Below are positions 1-7,175 of a DNA stretch of 64,000 nucleotides, piece by piece (position 1 is the stretch's first letter; every line of letters starts with the position of its first letter). A program made the position numbers and the translations under genes. Under the pieces are notes generated by a model. The model had not been told where the DNA came from, searched no databases, and saw nothing but the letters and a program-made list of their open reading frames with translations. This DNA is from Nitrospira sp. BO4. GTDB lineage: Bacteria > Nitrospirota > Nitrospiria > Nitrospirales > Nitrospiraceae. The stretch is taken from assembly GCA_030144965.1 (NCBI GenBank), contig JAMPUU010000026.1, positions 1-64,000 on the forward strand, given 5' to 3'.

Positions 1-18
1 CCTCCCGCCTCATTCTGA

Positions 19-519
19 GCCTTATCTAGGTGTCCGTCAAAATGGGGCAGAACCCAGACGAGGTATTCCCCGCAACCTTATGAACACCTTGCCGGTGTAT
101 TGCGCAGAGCAGGGCATCAAGTTAAGGCTGACGAAATCCTTTACGCCGCAAAGAACCGTGAGCTTGAGAACACCAAATCCTTTAGCGAACGGACAAAGCT
201 ATTTTTCCTGTGGCTCTTCATTGGTTATGGCTACAGATATGAGATGACGCTTGGATGGTTTCTTCTGCTTTTAGGAATTGGAACATACGTTTACAAACCT
301 CCTCCACTGGCCACTCACGATGGCAAGGACAAATTCTTAGATCGCATTTTCTTTAGTCTCGATATGATGTTACCAATAGTCAAACTGGACAAGCGGCATT
401 ATGATGAATACGCAGCCAAGTTAAGCAGAGGTAGGAGGAACTGGTTTTACGTGCAGACGACGTTGGGCTATGTTCTAGCCTCATATCTCCTCGCTGGGTT
501 ATCCGGTCTAGCGAGATAG
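19..519 (+). pseudogene. C-terminal remnant of a multi-helix membrane protein
   Basis: The frame is open from 19 to the stop at 519, but an in-frame TGA sits at 16-18. The first usable start is TTG at 100, which would give 139 aa. Residues upstream of that TTG (YSPQPYEHLAGVLRRAGH) match from memory the segment that precedes the membrane domain in a family of large membrane proteins, so the real gene is longer and is broken or truncated here. Two hydrophobic segments are visible (FFLWLFIGYGY...TLGWFLLLLGIGTYV, and a C-terminal YVLASYLLAGLSGLA). The function is unknown. The left window edge prevents deciding between a pseudogene and a short gene starting at 100. Confidence 0.5.
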
Positions 520-555
520 GGCGAACAGAAAAAGACCTTTTTATACATCTAAACG

Positions 556-1065
556 ATGGCGATTCGTGCCTATTTTGTTCCAATAAGCATCTTGCTCTTT
601 CTTCATATTTCTTTAGCCCAAGCAGCCGAGTTCACAGGACGTGTGGTTTCCGTCAAAGACGGTGACACCATCGAGGTGCTACACAATAAGACTCCTGAAC
701 GCATCCGTCTCACAGGTATCGATTGCCCTGAGAAGAAGCAGGCTTTTGGACAACGGGCGAAGCAAGCCACCTCAACATTAAGCTTTGGTCAGCAGGTGAC
801 GATTCAGAGAACCGGCAAAGATCGGTATGGACGTACCCTTGCGGCGGTGGTCCTGCCCAACGGTCGCAGCCTGAATCACGAACTGGTCAAAGATGGTTGG
901 TGATGGTGGTATAGGAAGTATGCGCCAGGTGACACGCTACTTGAAGCATTGGAGAATGAGGCACGTTTGGCGAGAAAAGGGTTATGGATAGATCCTCATG
1001 CTCTGCCTCCGTGGGAGTGGCGAAAATTGACTAAAAGGATAGCTTTGGCAGACTTAGAGCATTGA
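556..1065 (+). CDS. Exported thermonuclease (SNase-like) with in-frame UGA
   Basis: Staphylococcal-nuclease-fold secreted nuclease, 169 codons if the TGA at 901-903 is read through, 115 aa if it stops there. A signal peptide covers about residues 1-23 (ending AQAAE). The SNase core follows: VVSVKDGDTIEV, RIRLTGIDCPE and DRYGRTLA carry the Asp and Arg residues typical of the Ca-binding and catalytic site. After the TGA the same frame continues with the usual family C-terminus (WWYRKYAPGD, then GLWIDPHALPPWEWRK) to a TGA at 1063. The UGA therefore replaces one residue in a conserved GW-x-WWYRKYAP motif, where homologues as I remember them have Cys or Ala. It is either a selenocysteine codon, for which a SECIS-like hairpin lies just downstream, or a point nonsense mutation. 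Its left neighbour is also broken, which favours decay. Confidence 0.6.
916..942 (+). other. SECIS-like hairpin 3' of the thermonuclease UGA
   Basis: Starting 12 nt after the UGA, AAGTA (916-920) pairs with TACTT (938-942) and GCG (922-924) pairs with CGC (935-937), leaving a single bulged U at 921 and a 10-nt loop (925-934) containing AGGUG. The E. coli fdhF SECIS likewise has a bulged U three pairs below an apical GGU loop. The geometry is similar but the loop is larger and the hairpin lies about 4 nt further from the UGA. Short hairpins arise easily by chance, so the evidence is suggestive only. Confidence 0.3.
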
Positions 1066-1367
1066 CGTCTGTCCTAGGAATGATAGTGCAGCAACCCAGG
1101 TTGACAGCCCACTCGAATAGTCATAGGCTCTTCACCTACAATTCACCCCACAACTTGCCGTCGGGTCATGGAAGGCCCACCGCCGACACCTTGTGAGCAC
1201 GCAGGTGTCTATGCGGCGTCTCCCTTCCTTTTCTCCCGCTTGCAAAAGAACTCCCCGAGTACATCCGTGCCTGCGACCGGCTCGTATGTTCTGCACTCTC
1301 CTCTGGCAATGGGCCGGGAACCGCTTGTATCGAACCATTACACGCACGTCAGAAAGGAGTCCTGCCT
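1066..1367. other. Intergenic, 302 bp, possible promoter only
   Basis: No credible gene is seen; the short overlapping frames here have no RBS or recognisable motif. A perfect -35 hexamer TTGACA occurs at 1101-1106. Confidence 0.6.
1101..1129 (+). promoter_or_regulatory. Possible sigma-70 promoter for the zinc-ribbon/MEDS pair
   Basis: TTGACA at 1101-1106, a 17-nt spacer, then TAGGCT at 1124-1129. The -35 is perfect and the -10 matches at only three positions. It points toward the genes at 1368 and 1615 with a leader of about 230 nt. Confidence 0.3.
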
Positions 1368-1559
1368 ATGCTGACCCCACCCCAAAGCAGAGTGTCCGTT
1401 GAACCGGCATCATCGCTGAAGGAGCGCACCGCGTGTACTCACAGTCGTGCCGTCGATGAGGTTCGCTCGCGGGATGGGTCCAAATCGGGTCAACTGCGAT
1501 GTCTGGAATGTCAGGCGACCTTTCCCGATCCGCTGGCAGCCGCCGAAGATCCTTCTTAA
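1368..1559 (+). CDS. Small zinc-ribbon-like protein
   Basis: A 63-aa protein with a good Shine-Dalgarno (AAGGAG at 1353-1358). It carries a C-x-H pair (ACTH, near residue 22) and a C-x2-C knuckle (RCLEC, near residue 46), separated by a charged segment (RSRDGSKSGQLRC). This is the pattern of a minimal zinc ribbon that could bind nucleic acid or a partner protein. It lies 55 bp upstream of a MEDS-domain gene on the same strand, so the two may be co-transcribed. No specific family is recognised, and the function is not assigned. Confidence 0.55.
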   Translation: MLTPPQSRVSVEPASSLKERTACTHSRAVDEVRSRDGSKSGQLRCLECQATFPDPLAAAEDPS

Positions 1560-1614
1560 CTCGTTCCTGTTACTTTTTGCAGAGAGGAACCCTGCGAGAA
1601 GGAGAAGGTGCCCC

Positions 1615-2181
1615 ATGCCTGCCAGTGGAATTCGCGGTACCCATGACATCCCATTAGGATCCCATCTCTGCTTGTTTTATCGACGGCCCCAAGACTTTCT
1701 CCATGTGACTGCATCCTTTCTGAAGGCGGGTCTCGCCGACCACGAGTTGTGTGTCTGGATAATTCCACCGCCGATGAGCATCCTGGTAGCCCTTGACGAA
1801 CTGTCCAATCACGGCCTGAATGGTCCGGCGCTGCAAGCTACCACGCAGCTCCAGATCTCCTCTACGGGAGACTGGTATGGTGATAGCGCCTTCGATATCG
1901 ATCATTCCCTAAAGCGGCTTGCTGCGTTACCTCCTAGGGCTAGTCAGCTCGGCTATGCGGGTGTTCGCGTAGTGGGCGGCCCGGGACCATTTACGTCAAT
2001 CGAATTACGCCAGGCCTTTATGCGGTATGAGCACCAAGCCTCCACGCTCATTGCGGCATCTCCCATGATCGCCCTGTGCTGCTATGCCTCAATCCAAAGC
2101 TTGGAAACAGACATGATCGACATCATGAGGGCCCATCCACAGGCGTTGGTTCGCACACAAGCAGGCTGGGCGAGCATTTGA
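1615..2181 (+). CDS. MEDS-domain (DcmR-like sensory) protein
   Basis: A 188-aa soluble protein. Its opening (GIRGTHDIPLGSHLCLFYRRPQDFLHVTASFLKAGLxxHELCVW) is the signature of the MEDS domain, a sensor module first described in methanogen and methylotroph regulators such as DcmR. MEDS proteins often precede histidine kinases or act as small-ligand sensors; here there is no output domain. The ATG at 1615 was chosen because GAGAAGGAGAAGG lies just upstream and the MEDS homology starts there; the frame extends 56 codons further upstream without an RBS. It probably forms a unit with the zinc-ribbon gene. Confidence 0.75.
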   Translation: MPASGIRGTHDIPLGSHLCLFYRRPQDFLHVTASFLKAGLADHELCVWIIPPPMSILVALDELSNHGLNGPALQATTQLQISSTGDWYGDSAFDIDHSLKRLAALPPRASQLGYAGVRVVGGPGPFTSIELRQAFMRYEHQASTLIAASPMIALCCYASIQSLETDMIDIMRAHPQALVRTQAGWASI

Positions 2182-2339
2182 GTTAAAGCGCTGCACATAA
2201 ATATTGCCGCTCAGACAGGCTTTAACCTCAGCTTAAGAGGGAACGTCCAGAACGACACCCGTGGACTAATAGATTCTGGCGATTACCTCTAGAAGCTTTA
2301 TTGCTAGTGGGCTGGTGATACTTAAATGGAGGACCGCAG

Positions 2340-2528
2340 GTGGATAATATCGTCCAGGTGAATCCAGACCTCTATATCAACATCGCGGAGACGGTAAAGA
2401 TCGAGGCTCATGGGAAAAGCTTTCGCATCTCCATCAGGAACGGCAGTGGATCCTTGACCGAGTATTACTGCCATCCTGACGCGCCTGGGTACAACAAATT
2501 GAAGGAACTCTTAACAAAAGCCAAGTAA
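2340..2528 (+). CDS. Hypothetical 62-aa protein
   Basis: GTG start preceded by GGAGG (2329-2333). The product is small and soluble with no Cys pair or membrane segment. It begins with NPDLYINIAETVKIEAHGKSFRISI, which looks like beta-strands, and ends with a short helix (YNKLKELLTKAK). It is not recognised. It is followed after 41 bp by another small frame on the same strand. Confidence 0.5.
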   Translation: MDNIVQVNPDLYINIAETVKIEAHGKSFRISIRNGSGSLTEYYCHPDAPGYNKLKELLTKAK

Positions 2529-2569
2529 GGGAGGCATCTTCACCGAGGACCCCAGCCATCCATTCAATC

Positions 2570-2809
2570 ATGTTCACTCCTTTGCGTGACTTTTACTATG
2601 CGGGATACATGATCACACTGATTCCCCACCGCCAAGCGGATGGACGATGGGGCTGCCGGTATTCGATCATTATGGAAGGCTTGAAGGCGAAATTGAATTC
2701 AAAAGAGGGGGGTGTGGAAGCGGACTTCATGACCTCGCTGGCTGCAGAAATAGCCGCATTGAAAGCCGCCAAGGGGCAGATTGATTCTGATATTTTGCCT
2801 TCCACCTAA
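2570..2809 (+). CDS. Hypothetical 79-aa protein
   Basis: A small protein with an N-terminal beta-like part (YAGYMITLIPHRQADGRWGCRYSIIMEG) and a C-terminal helix rich in Ala and Lys (SLAAEIAALKAAKGQI). The first half resembles small hypothetical proteins of the type in which a polar sheet recognises or scaffolds something, but no family name can be given. The RBS is weak. The spacing (41 bp) and shared orientation with the gene at 2340 suggest a pair. Confidence 0.45.
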   Translation: MFTPLRDFYYAGYMITLIPHRQADGRWGCRYSIIMEGLKAKLNSKEGGVEADFMTSLAAEIAALKAAKGQIDSDILPST

Positions 2810-3048
2810 ATGGTCAGGCAAAGGACACTACAGGATACCGGCGATACCTAGTAACAATTCCAAGTGATGCGTGACACTGGGCACCCGTAGAAGCACTCAT
2901 TACGCAACGGGGTACCCTAGAGCACTCCCTAGTGCTGAAAACACGACTTGGTCCTTACCCTCCAACTTAGCAGCACGCTTTTAAATTGCGGCTTTGAGAG
3001 CGGCTTCTACAGGTGACCGTCGTCACTGTCGCAGAAAGAGAGTCTCCA

Positions 3049-3228
3049 ATGACGATACGAGAAGAGATTAGAGAATTCATGGCTGTGTCGGAAAACTTGC
3101 TCAATGGCACGCTGAGCATAGAAGAACTGACGGACATCGAGCTTGACCTTGTTCAGTATTATGTGTTGGGAATTGCGCAGAGGTTTCAAGTCATCGCTGA
3201 GAGCCAAATGAGTCGAAGCTTCCATTAG
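3049..3228 (+). CDS. Hypothetical 59-aa helical protein
   Basis: Start ATG 3049 follows AGAAAGAGAG; an upstream GTG at 3013 is possible but has no better RBS. The sequence (MTIREEIREFMAVSENLL, then LSIEELTDIELDLVQYYVLGIAQRF) predicts two amphipathic helices, as in small response-linked proteins found beside sensory genes. The function is unknown. About 870 bp without a clear gene follow. Confidence 0.45.
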   Translation: MTIREEIREFMAVSENLLNGTLSIEELTDIELDLVQYYVLGIAQRFQVIAESQMSRSFH

Positions 3229-4095
3229 CGGTCAGCCGCATAGGATTGACCGAAACAATGCCGAAGAGGTAGGAATCCTCAAAACGACTGACTATTGGGA
3301 AAGCATCCGCGACCATCTCGCCGCCAGCAAGAAACGTCTCGAAAAGGGGCGGCCTCACCGATAGCAGCGGAAGCTTCAAGAAAACTAGCAGTGCGACACC
3401 GCTGCAGTGTGTTCCCCTATCCGTGCGAACTTTCCTCTTTCTCAGTGTTGCAAACCCAAAAGGAGTCTCATGCCAATGCCCTGGGGAGGGTGTGCCGATC
3501 ATCTCTGGCTTGCATTCTCTTTGCACAATCCAATCACGCCATAAGAATTGCTGGAGGCACTGGATGGATGGGTGCGCCCTGTGAGACGCCTGTCCTCAAA
3601 TTGACAGGAAGGTTCGCGGTGCCTCCCACGACCTTGTGACTGTCGCGCTTGTCTACAGCTTCTCCTTCGCAACATGACCTTTCATGCCCCACCAGTCTTG
3701 GGCGCTCCACAGCCATAATACGGATTCCTGCGTATCTCGGTAAGACAGGAGTACCGCACGGACTGAGCGTCGAGCCGCCCAATGGGCATGATCCCTGCTC
3801 ATCTACAGCGTACATCGTGAGCAGTCACTCCAGTCCCGTGCTGTCACGGTGCGCGTGAGACGGAGTCCTGAGGTGTGGACTGTCCCCCACGCTCGATGAT
3901 CGCCGAGTGGCAGAGGGAATAAGCGGACAGAGGCAGGGGGAAGAAGCAGGGAGGAGTTCCACATCCACAAACACAAGCAAAGAGGGTCCCCATGCCGCTT
4001 CAATTCGGCGCACGTAGGCACGCACGGTGGTTTGCGTTTCACAAGACAGCATGCCCGCATTCTCTAAACACCCGCACAGCCCCATGGAGGAAGCA
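3229..4095. other. Intergenic, 867 bp, no convincing gene
   Basis: Several overlapping short frames exist on both strands, but none has an RBS, a motif or plausible composition. The stretch holds a small perfect hairpin (CCTGTC...GACAGG near 3589) and one copy of a motif that recurs downstream of the beta-helix locus (3445-3497). Confidence 0.55.
3445..3497 (+). repeat. Motif copy 1 (GTGTTGCAAACC ... GGAGGGTGTGCCG)
   Basis: GTGTTGCAAACC begins the 53-nt unit and GGAGGGTGTGCCG ends it. A second copy with the same ends and nearly the same length (54 nt) is at 6524-6577 on the same strand; the interiors differ. The two copies bracket the genes at 4096 and 5869. Confidence 0.35.
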
Positions 4096-5784
4096 ATGAC
4101 GCACGAGATGAAGCCATCAGTGGGTACGTTTATAAGTGGTGATTTGTGCTTTAGTCTCTGTGTAGCCCTGGTGACGGGGTTCTGTTTGCTGGCTTTGCCC
4201 GATAATGGAACGGCGGCCACGATTGTGGTCAACAGTTTGGAGGATACGGTGGTCTCAGGGGATGGGGCCTGTACGCTTCGAGAAGCAATCCTCAACGCCG
4301 AGCAGGATAGCCACGCCGGTTCCACCGACTGCGCCGCCGGGAGTGGAGCCGACACGGTCACATTCAGCGTGAGCGGGACGTCCAGTTCCCTGAGCAGTTC
4401 AGACCTGACCATTACCAGTGCCGGAGGCCTCACCATCGATGGCGGCGGGAAGATTACTATCAGCGGCATTAGCAACTTTGGGATTACGGTGGGCCCTGCC
4501 GGCGTGCTGACATTGAAGAATCTCACATTTTCCAACAGTAGCGGTATCTCCAACGCTGGCACCATGACCATCGACCACTGCACGGTCAACAGCAACTCCG
4601 GCTTAGAGTTTTCCTCTCCTTTCATTGAATCTGAACAGGATGGCGCCATCTATAATGCGACTGGGAGCACCATGACCATCAGCCACAGCACGGTAAGGGA
4701 TAACACGGCCAGCCTCCCCGCTTTCGATCGCCATGGCGGCATCATTGATAACCATGGCACGATGACGATCAGCACCAGCACGATTAACGGTAACCAGGGG
4801 ATCTGCAGATGTGGTAGGGACCTCAGCTTTGGTGGCGGCGGGGCCATCCATAATGCGCCGGAGGGCACCCTGGCTCTCAGTAACAGCACCGTGAGCGACA
4901 CGCTCGACCCCATTACAGTTCCTCTCAACGGTATTTACAATGAAGGGGCCCTGACCGTCAGCCACAGCACGGTCAGCAACAACGGCACCGGCATCTTTAA
5001 TGGCGGGACTCTGAAGCTACACAGCAGCCTCCTCGCCGATGGATGCGCCGCAGCCGGCCCCTACGGCCCCCCGGCCATCCCCATCACATCCCTGGGCTAC
5101 AACCTGGACAAAACCGGCACCTGTGGGCTCACCGGCCCGGGCGACAAGGCCAACATCGATCCTCGGCTCGATCCTGCTGGGTTGAAAGACAACGGCGGGC
5201 CGACCAAGACCCTCGCACTCTGCACCGGATCCGGCACGCCCGCTGGGTGCACGGGCAAGAGTCCGGCGATTGACGCCGTGCCACTGGCACACTGTACGGG
5301 AGCGGAAGGCCAACCGCTGGGCCTCGACCAGCGGGCCTATTTCCGACCAGTCGAGGTCCATCCCCATGGGACCGCCCTTTGTGACAGCGGCGCCTTCGAG
5401 GCCACGTCTTCGCCGCTGCTGACGCTCAATAACTTCGTGACGTTCACGACGCACCCCGCCTCATCTCACACCAATCGTGACACAAGAGGGTGCCCCGCTG
5501 GCTTTGTCGGGAAATCTCGCTTCGCCCTAGTCGTGACCAACAAACCCGGCAGTCCCCCGCTGTCCCACCTCGTCGCGGAGGTGGCCACCCTCACCAAGGG
5601 CAACCTCGTGCTCAACGCTGATGGCGGGTTGGGCGGGGATGGCGCGACTGTCACGTTCAGCCCGAGCGGGCAGTATACCGATGGCGTGCTGACGGCCAAG
5701 GAACATGTGGGGCTACCGGTGACGCTCTGCTTGAAGACGTTTGATCAATTCACGTTCTTCGTAGATGTGTTGGGCACGCGATAG
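4096..5784 (+). CDS. Secreted CSLREA-type right-handed beta-helix protein
   Basis: A 562-aa exported protein. An N-terminal signal peptide (hydrophobic LCVALVTGFCLLAL) is followed by a CSLREA box (GACTLREAILNAEQ, about residues 55-70), the usual head of large surface or secreted beta-helix proteins. Residues about 90-330 are short, Gly/Asn/Ser/Thr-rich imperfect repeats of the form NxGTMTISxSTVxxN, typical of parallel beta-helix coils. A separate C-terminal beta domain (about 440-562) has two or three Cys that could form disulphides. ATG 4096 was chosen because GGAGGA lies 4 nt upstream; earlier GTG and ATG codons lack an RBS. Such proteins act in adhesion or polysaccharide binding, but no activity can be assigned. 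Confidence 0.8.
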   Translation: MTHEMKPSVGTFISGDLCFSLCVALVTGFCLLALPDNGTAATIVVNSLEDTVVSGDGACTLREAILNAEQDSHAGSTDCAAGSGADTVTFSVSGTSSSLSSSDLTITSAGGLTIDGGGKITISGISNFGITVGPAGVLTLKNLTFSNSSGISNAGTMTIDHCTVNSNSGLEFSSPFIESEQDGAIYNATGSTMTISHSTVRDNTASLPAFDRHGGIIDNHGTMTISTSTINGNQGICRCGRDLSFGGGGAIHNAPEGTLALSNSTVSDTLDPITVPLNGIYNEGALTVSHSTVSNNGTGIFNGGTLKLHSSLLADGCAAAGPYGPPAIPITSLGYNLDKTGTCGLTGPGDKANIDPRLDPAGLKDNGGPTKTLALCTGSGTPAGCTGKSPAIDAVPLAHCTGAEGQPLGLDQRAYFRPVEVHPHGTALCDSGAFEATSSPLLTLNNFVTFTTHPASSHTNRDTRGCPAGFVGKSRFALVVTNKPGSPPLSHLVAEVATLTKGNLVLNADGGLGGDGATVTFSPSGQYTDGVLTAKEHVGLPVTLCLKTFDQFTFFVDVLGTR

Positions 5785-5868
5785 AAGGAGCTTCAGCGCT
5801 TGGTGTCAGCTCTATGCTCAAAAGGCACAGAGGCAATCACCAGGTTCTTTGCAAAGGAGAAACTGACC

Positions 5869-6369
5869 ATGCCACACATGCAACTCTCCTGGTCTTCGAG
5901 GATGACCGTCCATGTTATGGGACTGATCTTGGGAGGGCTACTGCTGACCGGCCTTGCGGCCGCGCAGTCTACGCCACCAGGGGCGACCTCGTTCCTTGCC
6001 GAGGGCACGTTTCGCCTGACGGTGACAGAACGCGAGCTCTCGCTGGACGCCTACGAGGCGTCGCTGGCGGCCATCCTGGCTGAGATCGAACAACGCACGA
6101 AGATCCCCATCGTCATGATGTATTCCGGGGTGGACGAGCGGATCACCATCCACTTGAGCCTGATGCCGCTGGACAAAGCCCTCAAACAGTTAAGCCCGAA
6201 TGTGGCGATTGTCACAGCCAAGGGCCCGAACGCGCCACCGCATCGGATTGCCAAAGTCTATGTGTTACCCAAGGGCCAGACGAAATTGACACAGCTCGAC
6301 GATCTCCCCGCACCCGGGCCGTTTCAATTTACGTTTGACCCCTCGCAACACATGAAGACAACCCAGTAG
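5869..6369 (+). CDS. Periplasmic STN/secretin-N-like protein
   Basis: A 166-aa protein with a signal peptide ending at LAAAQS. The core (LAAILAEIEQRTKIPIVMxxxxxDERITIHLSLMPLDKALKQL) has the pattern of an STN or secretin/TonB short N-terminal domain: a helix, a strand, then a strand-helix in which a hydrophobic beta segment leads into PLDKALKQL. The C-terminus has no membrane anchor. AAGGAGA precedes ATG 5869. It lies 84 bp after the beta-helix gene and is probably co-transcribed, so it may assist export or surface attachment of that protein; this is inference. Confidence 0.6.
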   Translation: MPHMQLSWSSRMTVHVMGLILGGLLLTGLAAAQSTPPGATSFLAEGTFRLTVTERELSLDAYEASLAAILAEIEQRTKIPIVMMYSGVDERITIHLSLMPLDKALKQLSPNVAIVTAKGPNAPPHRIAKVYVLPKGQTKLTQLDDLPAPGPFQFTFDPSQHMKTTQ

Positions 6370-6523
6370 AAAAGAGAACGCGTCACCCACTGTGTGACGG
6401 AGCGCGAGAGGCATCACACGAAGGCTGCTGTCCCTCCACGGCGCTCTGACTGGTCTGTCGAGCACTGCGTATCCGGTGCCCCGCCAACGCAAGCGCGAGC
6501 CTGCTCCTCCCCCTTTTGCCCTG

Positions 6524-6577
6524 GTGTTGCAAACCGAAGATGGGAACCCATATTTATGGCGGGTGGAGGGTGTGCCG
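6524..6577 (+). repeat. Motif copy 2 (GTGTTGCAAACC ... GGAGGGTGTGCCG)
   Basis: This is the second copy of the 53/54-nt motif described at 3445, with both conserved ends in the same order and orientation. It could be a decayed insertion element end or a structured RNA. The similarity was found by eye. Confidence 0.35.
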
Positions 6578-6672
6578 GTTGGATGGGGGGAATGAGGATA
6601 TTAGCTCAGGAAGCCTGGCAGTACGTGACTGGATAGATCGTGATTGGGGGCGCGTTTGGGGCGCGGAAATAC

Positions 6673-6702
6673 AAACAGGATGGGCCATAGTTGACCCATC
6701 CT
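6673..6702 (-). terminator. Rho-independent terminator, minus strand
   Basis: A perfect 10-bp inverted repeat ACAGGATGGG / CCCATCCTGT has a 10-nt loop. On the minus strand it is followed by TTTGTATTTCC. It lies 32 nt beyond the 3' end of the tRNA-Ser-like sequence on the same strand, as expected for a tRNA transcription unit. Confidence 0.7.
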
Positions 6703-6734
6703 GTCCAGTTATCTGACGCAATTTATGCGGTTTT

Positions 6735-6800
6735 CGAGGGGTCGTGAGGATCTGAATCCGTTTTCAAGACCGGCACGTTCGGCCGCTCCGTCACCCCTCC
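6735..6800 (-). pseudogene. Degenerate tRNA-Ser (anticodon UGA)
   Basis: On the minus strand the sequence begins GGAGGGG, then a D-arm ACG-GAGCGGCCGAA-CGT, then an anticodon arm CCGGT-CTTGAAA-ACGG with anticodon TGA. This is a clear tRNA-Ser 5' half. The 3' side of the anticodon stem has lost a base, the long variable arm is missing, and the T-loop (ATTCAGATCC instead of GTTCGAATCC) is eroded with an unpaired T-stem. The 3' acceptor strand CCCCTC is still present, but no CCA follows. The total length is 66 nt against about 90 for a normal tRNA-Ser. It is probably a deleted copy left by integration or excision. Confidence 0.6.
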
Positions 6801-7175
6801 AAACCAACCTTCGGTTAACCCGGCGACTATGCATCGTTTTTTCGCTACGGAGTCGACGGATGAACCCCTTTTTCGTCTTCGGCGCGCGCAGCCATTCTTC
6901 GCATAACAGACTTGGTCGGTCAAGAGATCGTGTCGTAGCTCAACCGACGGCAGGGGTGGCAGGCATTTCCTAACTGCGCTCCGCTCGCAACTTTCGCCTG
7001 GTGCTGTCGACATACTCCTGGCGGGATCCATTAATCGCCGTCGGACTAATCCGCACCAAACAGCCATATCCAGAGTCTGGGCCAATGTACACACTTCCAA
7101 GCAGCGGTGTCCGGAGGAAAATGAAGTTGGCAATCTCCAGTTCAAAATGCTTCGTTCGTAACAGCATACTGAAGC

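Larger units (their letters stand above)
6370..7175. other. Gene-poor stretch between beta-helix locus and SNF2 gene
   Basis: It contains the second motif copy, a minus-strand terminator and a degenerate tRNA-Ser. The minus-strand frame at 6723-7145 is not a gene: its C-terminus (GGVTERPNVPVLKT) is the well-known false translation of a tRNA-Ser. Nothing else is seen between 6801 and 7175. Confidence 0.6.

Noticed and set aside
2921-2936. Hairpin AGCACT-CCCT-AGTGCT after the gene at 2570
   Set aside because: No T-run; the stem is only 6 bp, so a chance palindrome is likely.
3825-4649. A 274-aa minus-strand ORF
   Set aside because: It is the shadow of the beta-helix repeats on the other strand, with no RBS, motif or domain; the same holds for minus-strand frames at 4603-4965 and 5017-5454.
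6723-7145. A 140-aa minus-strand ORF
   Set aside because: Its C-terminus (GGVTERPNVPVLKT) is the standard false translation of a tRNA-Ser, so it is not a protein.
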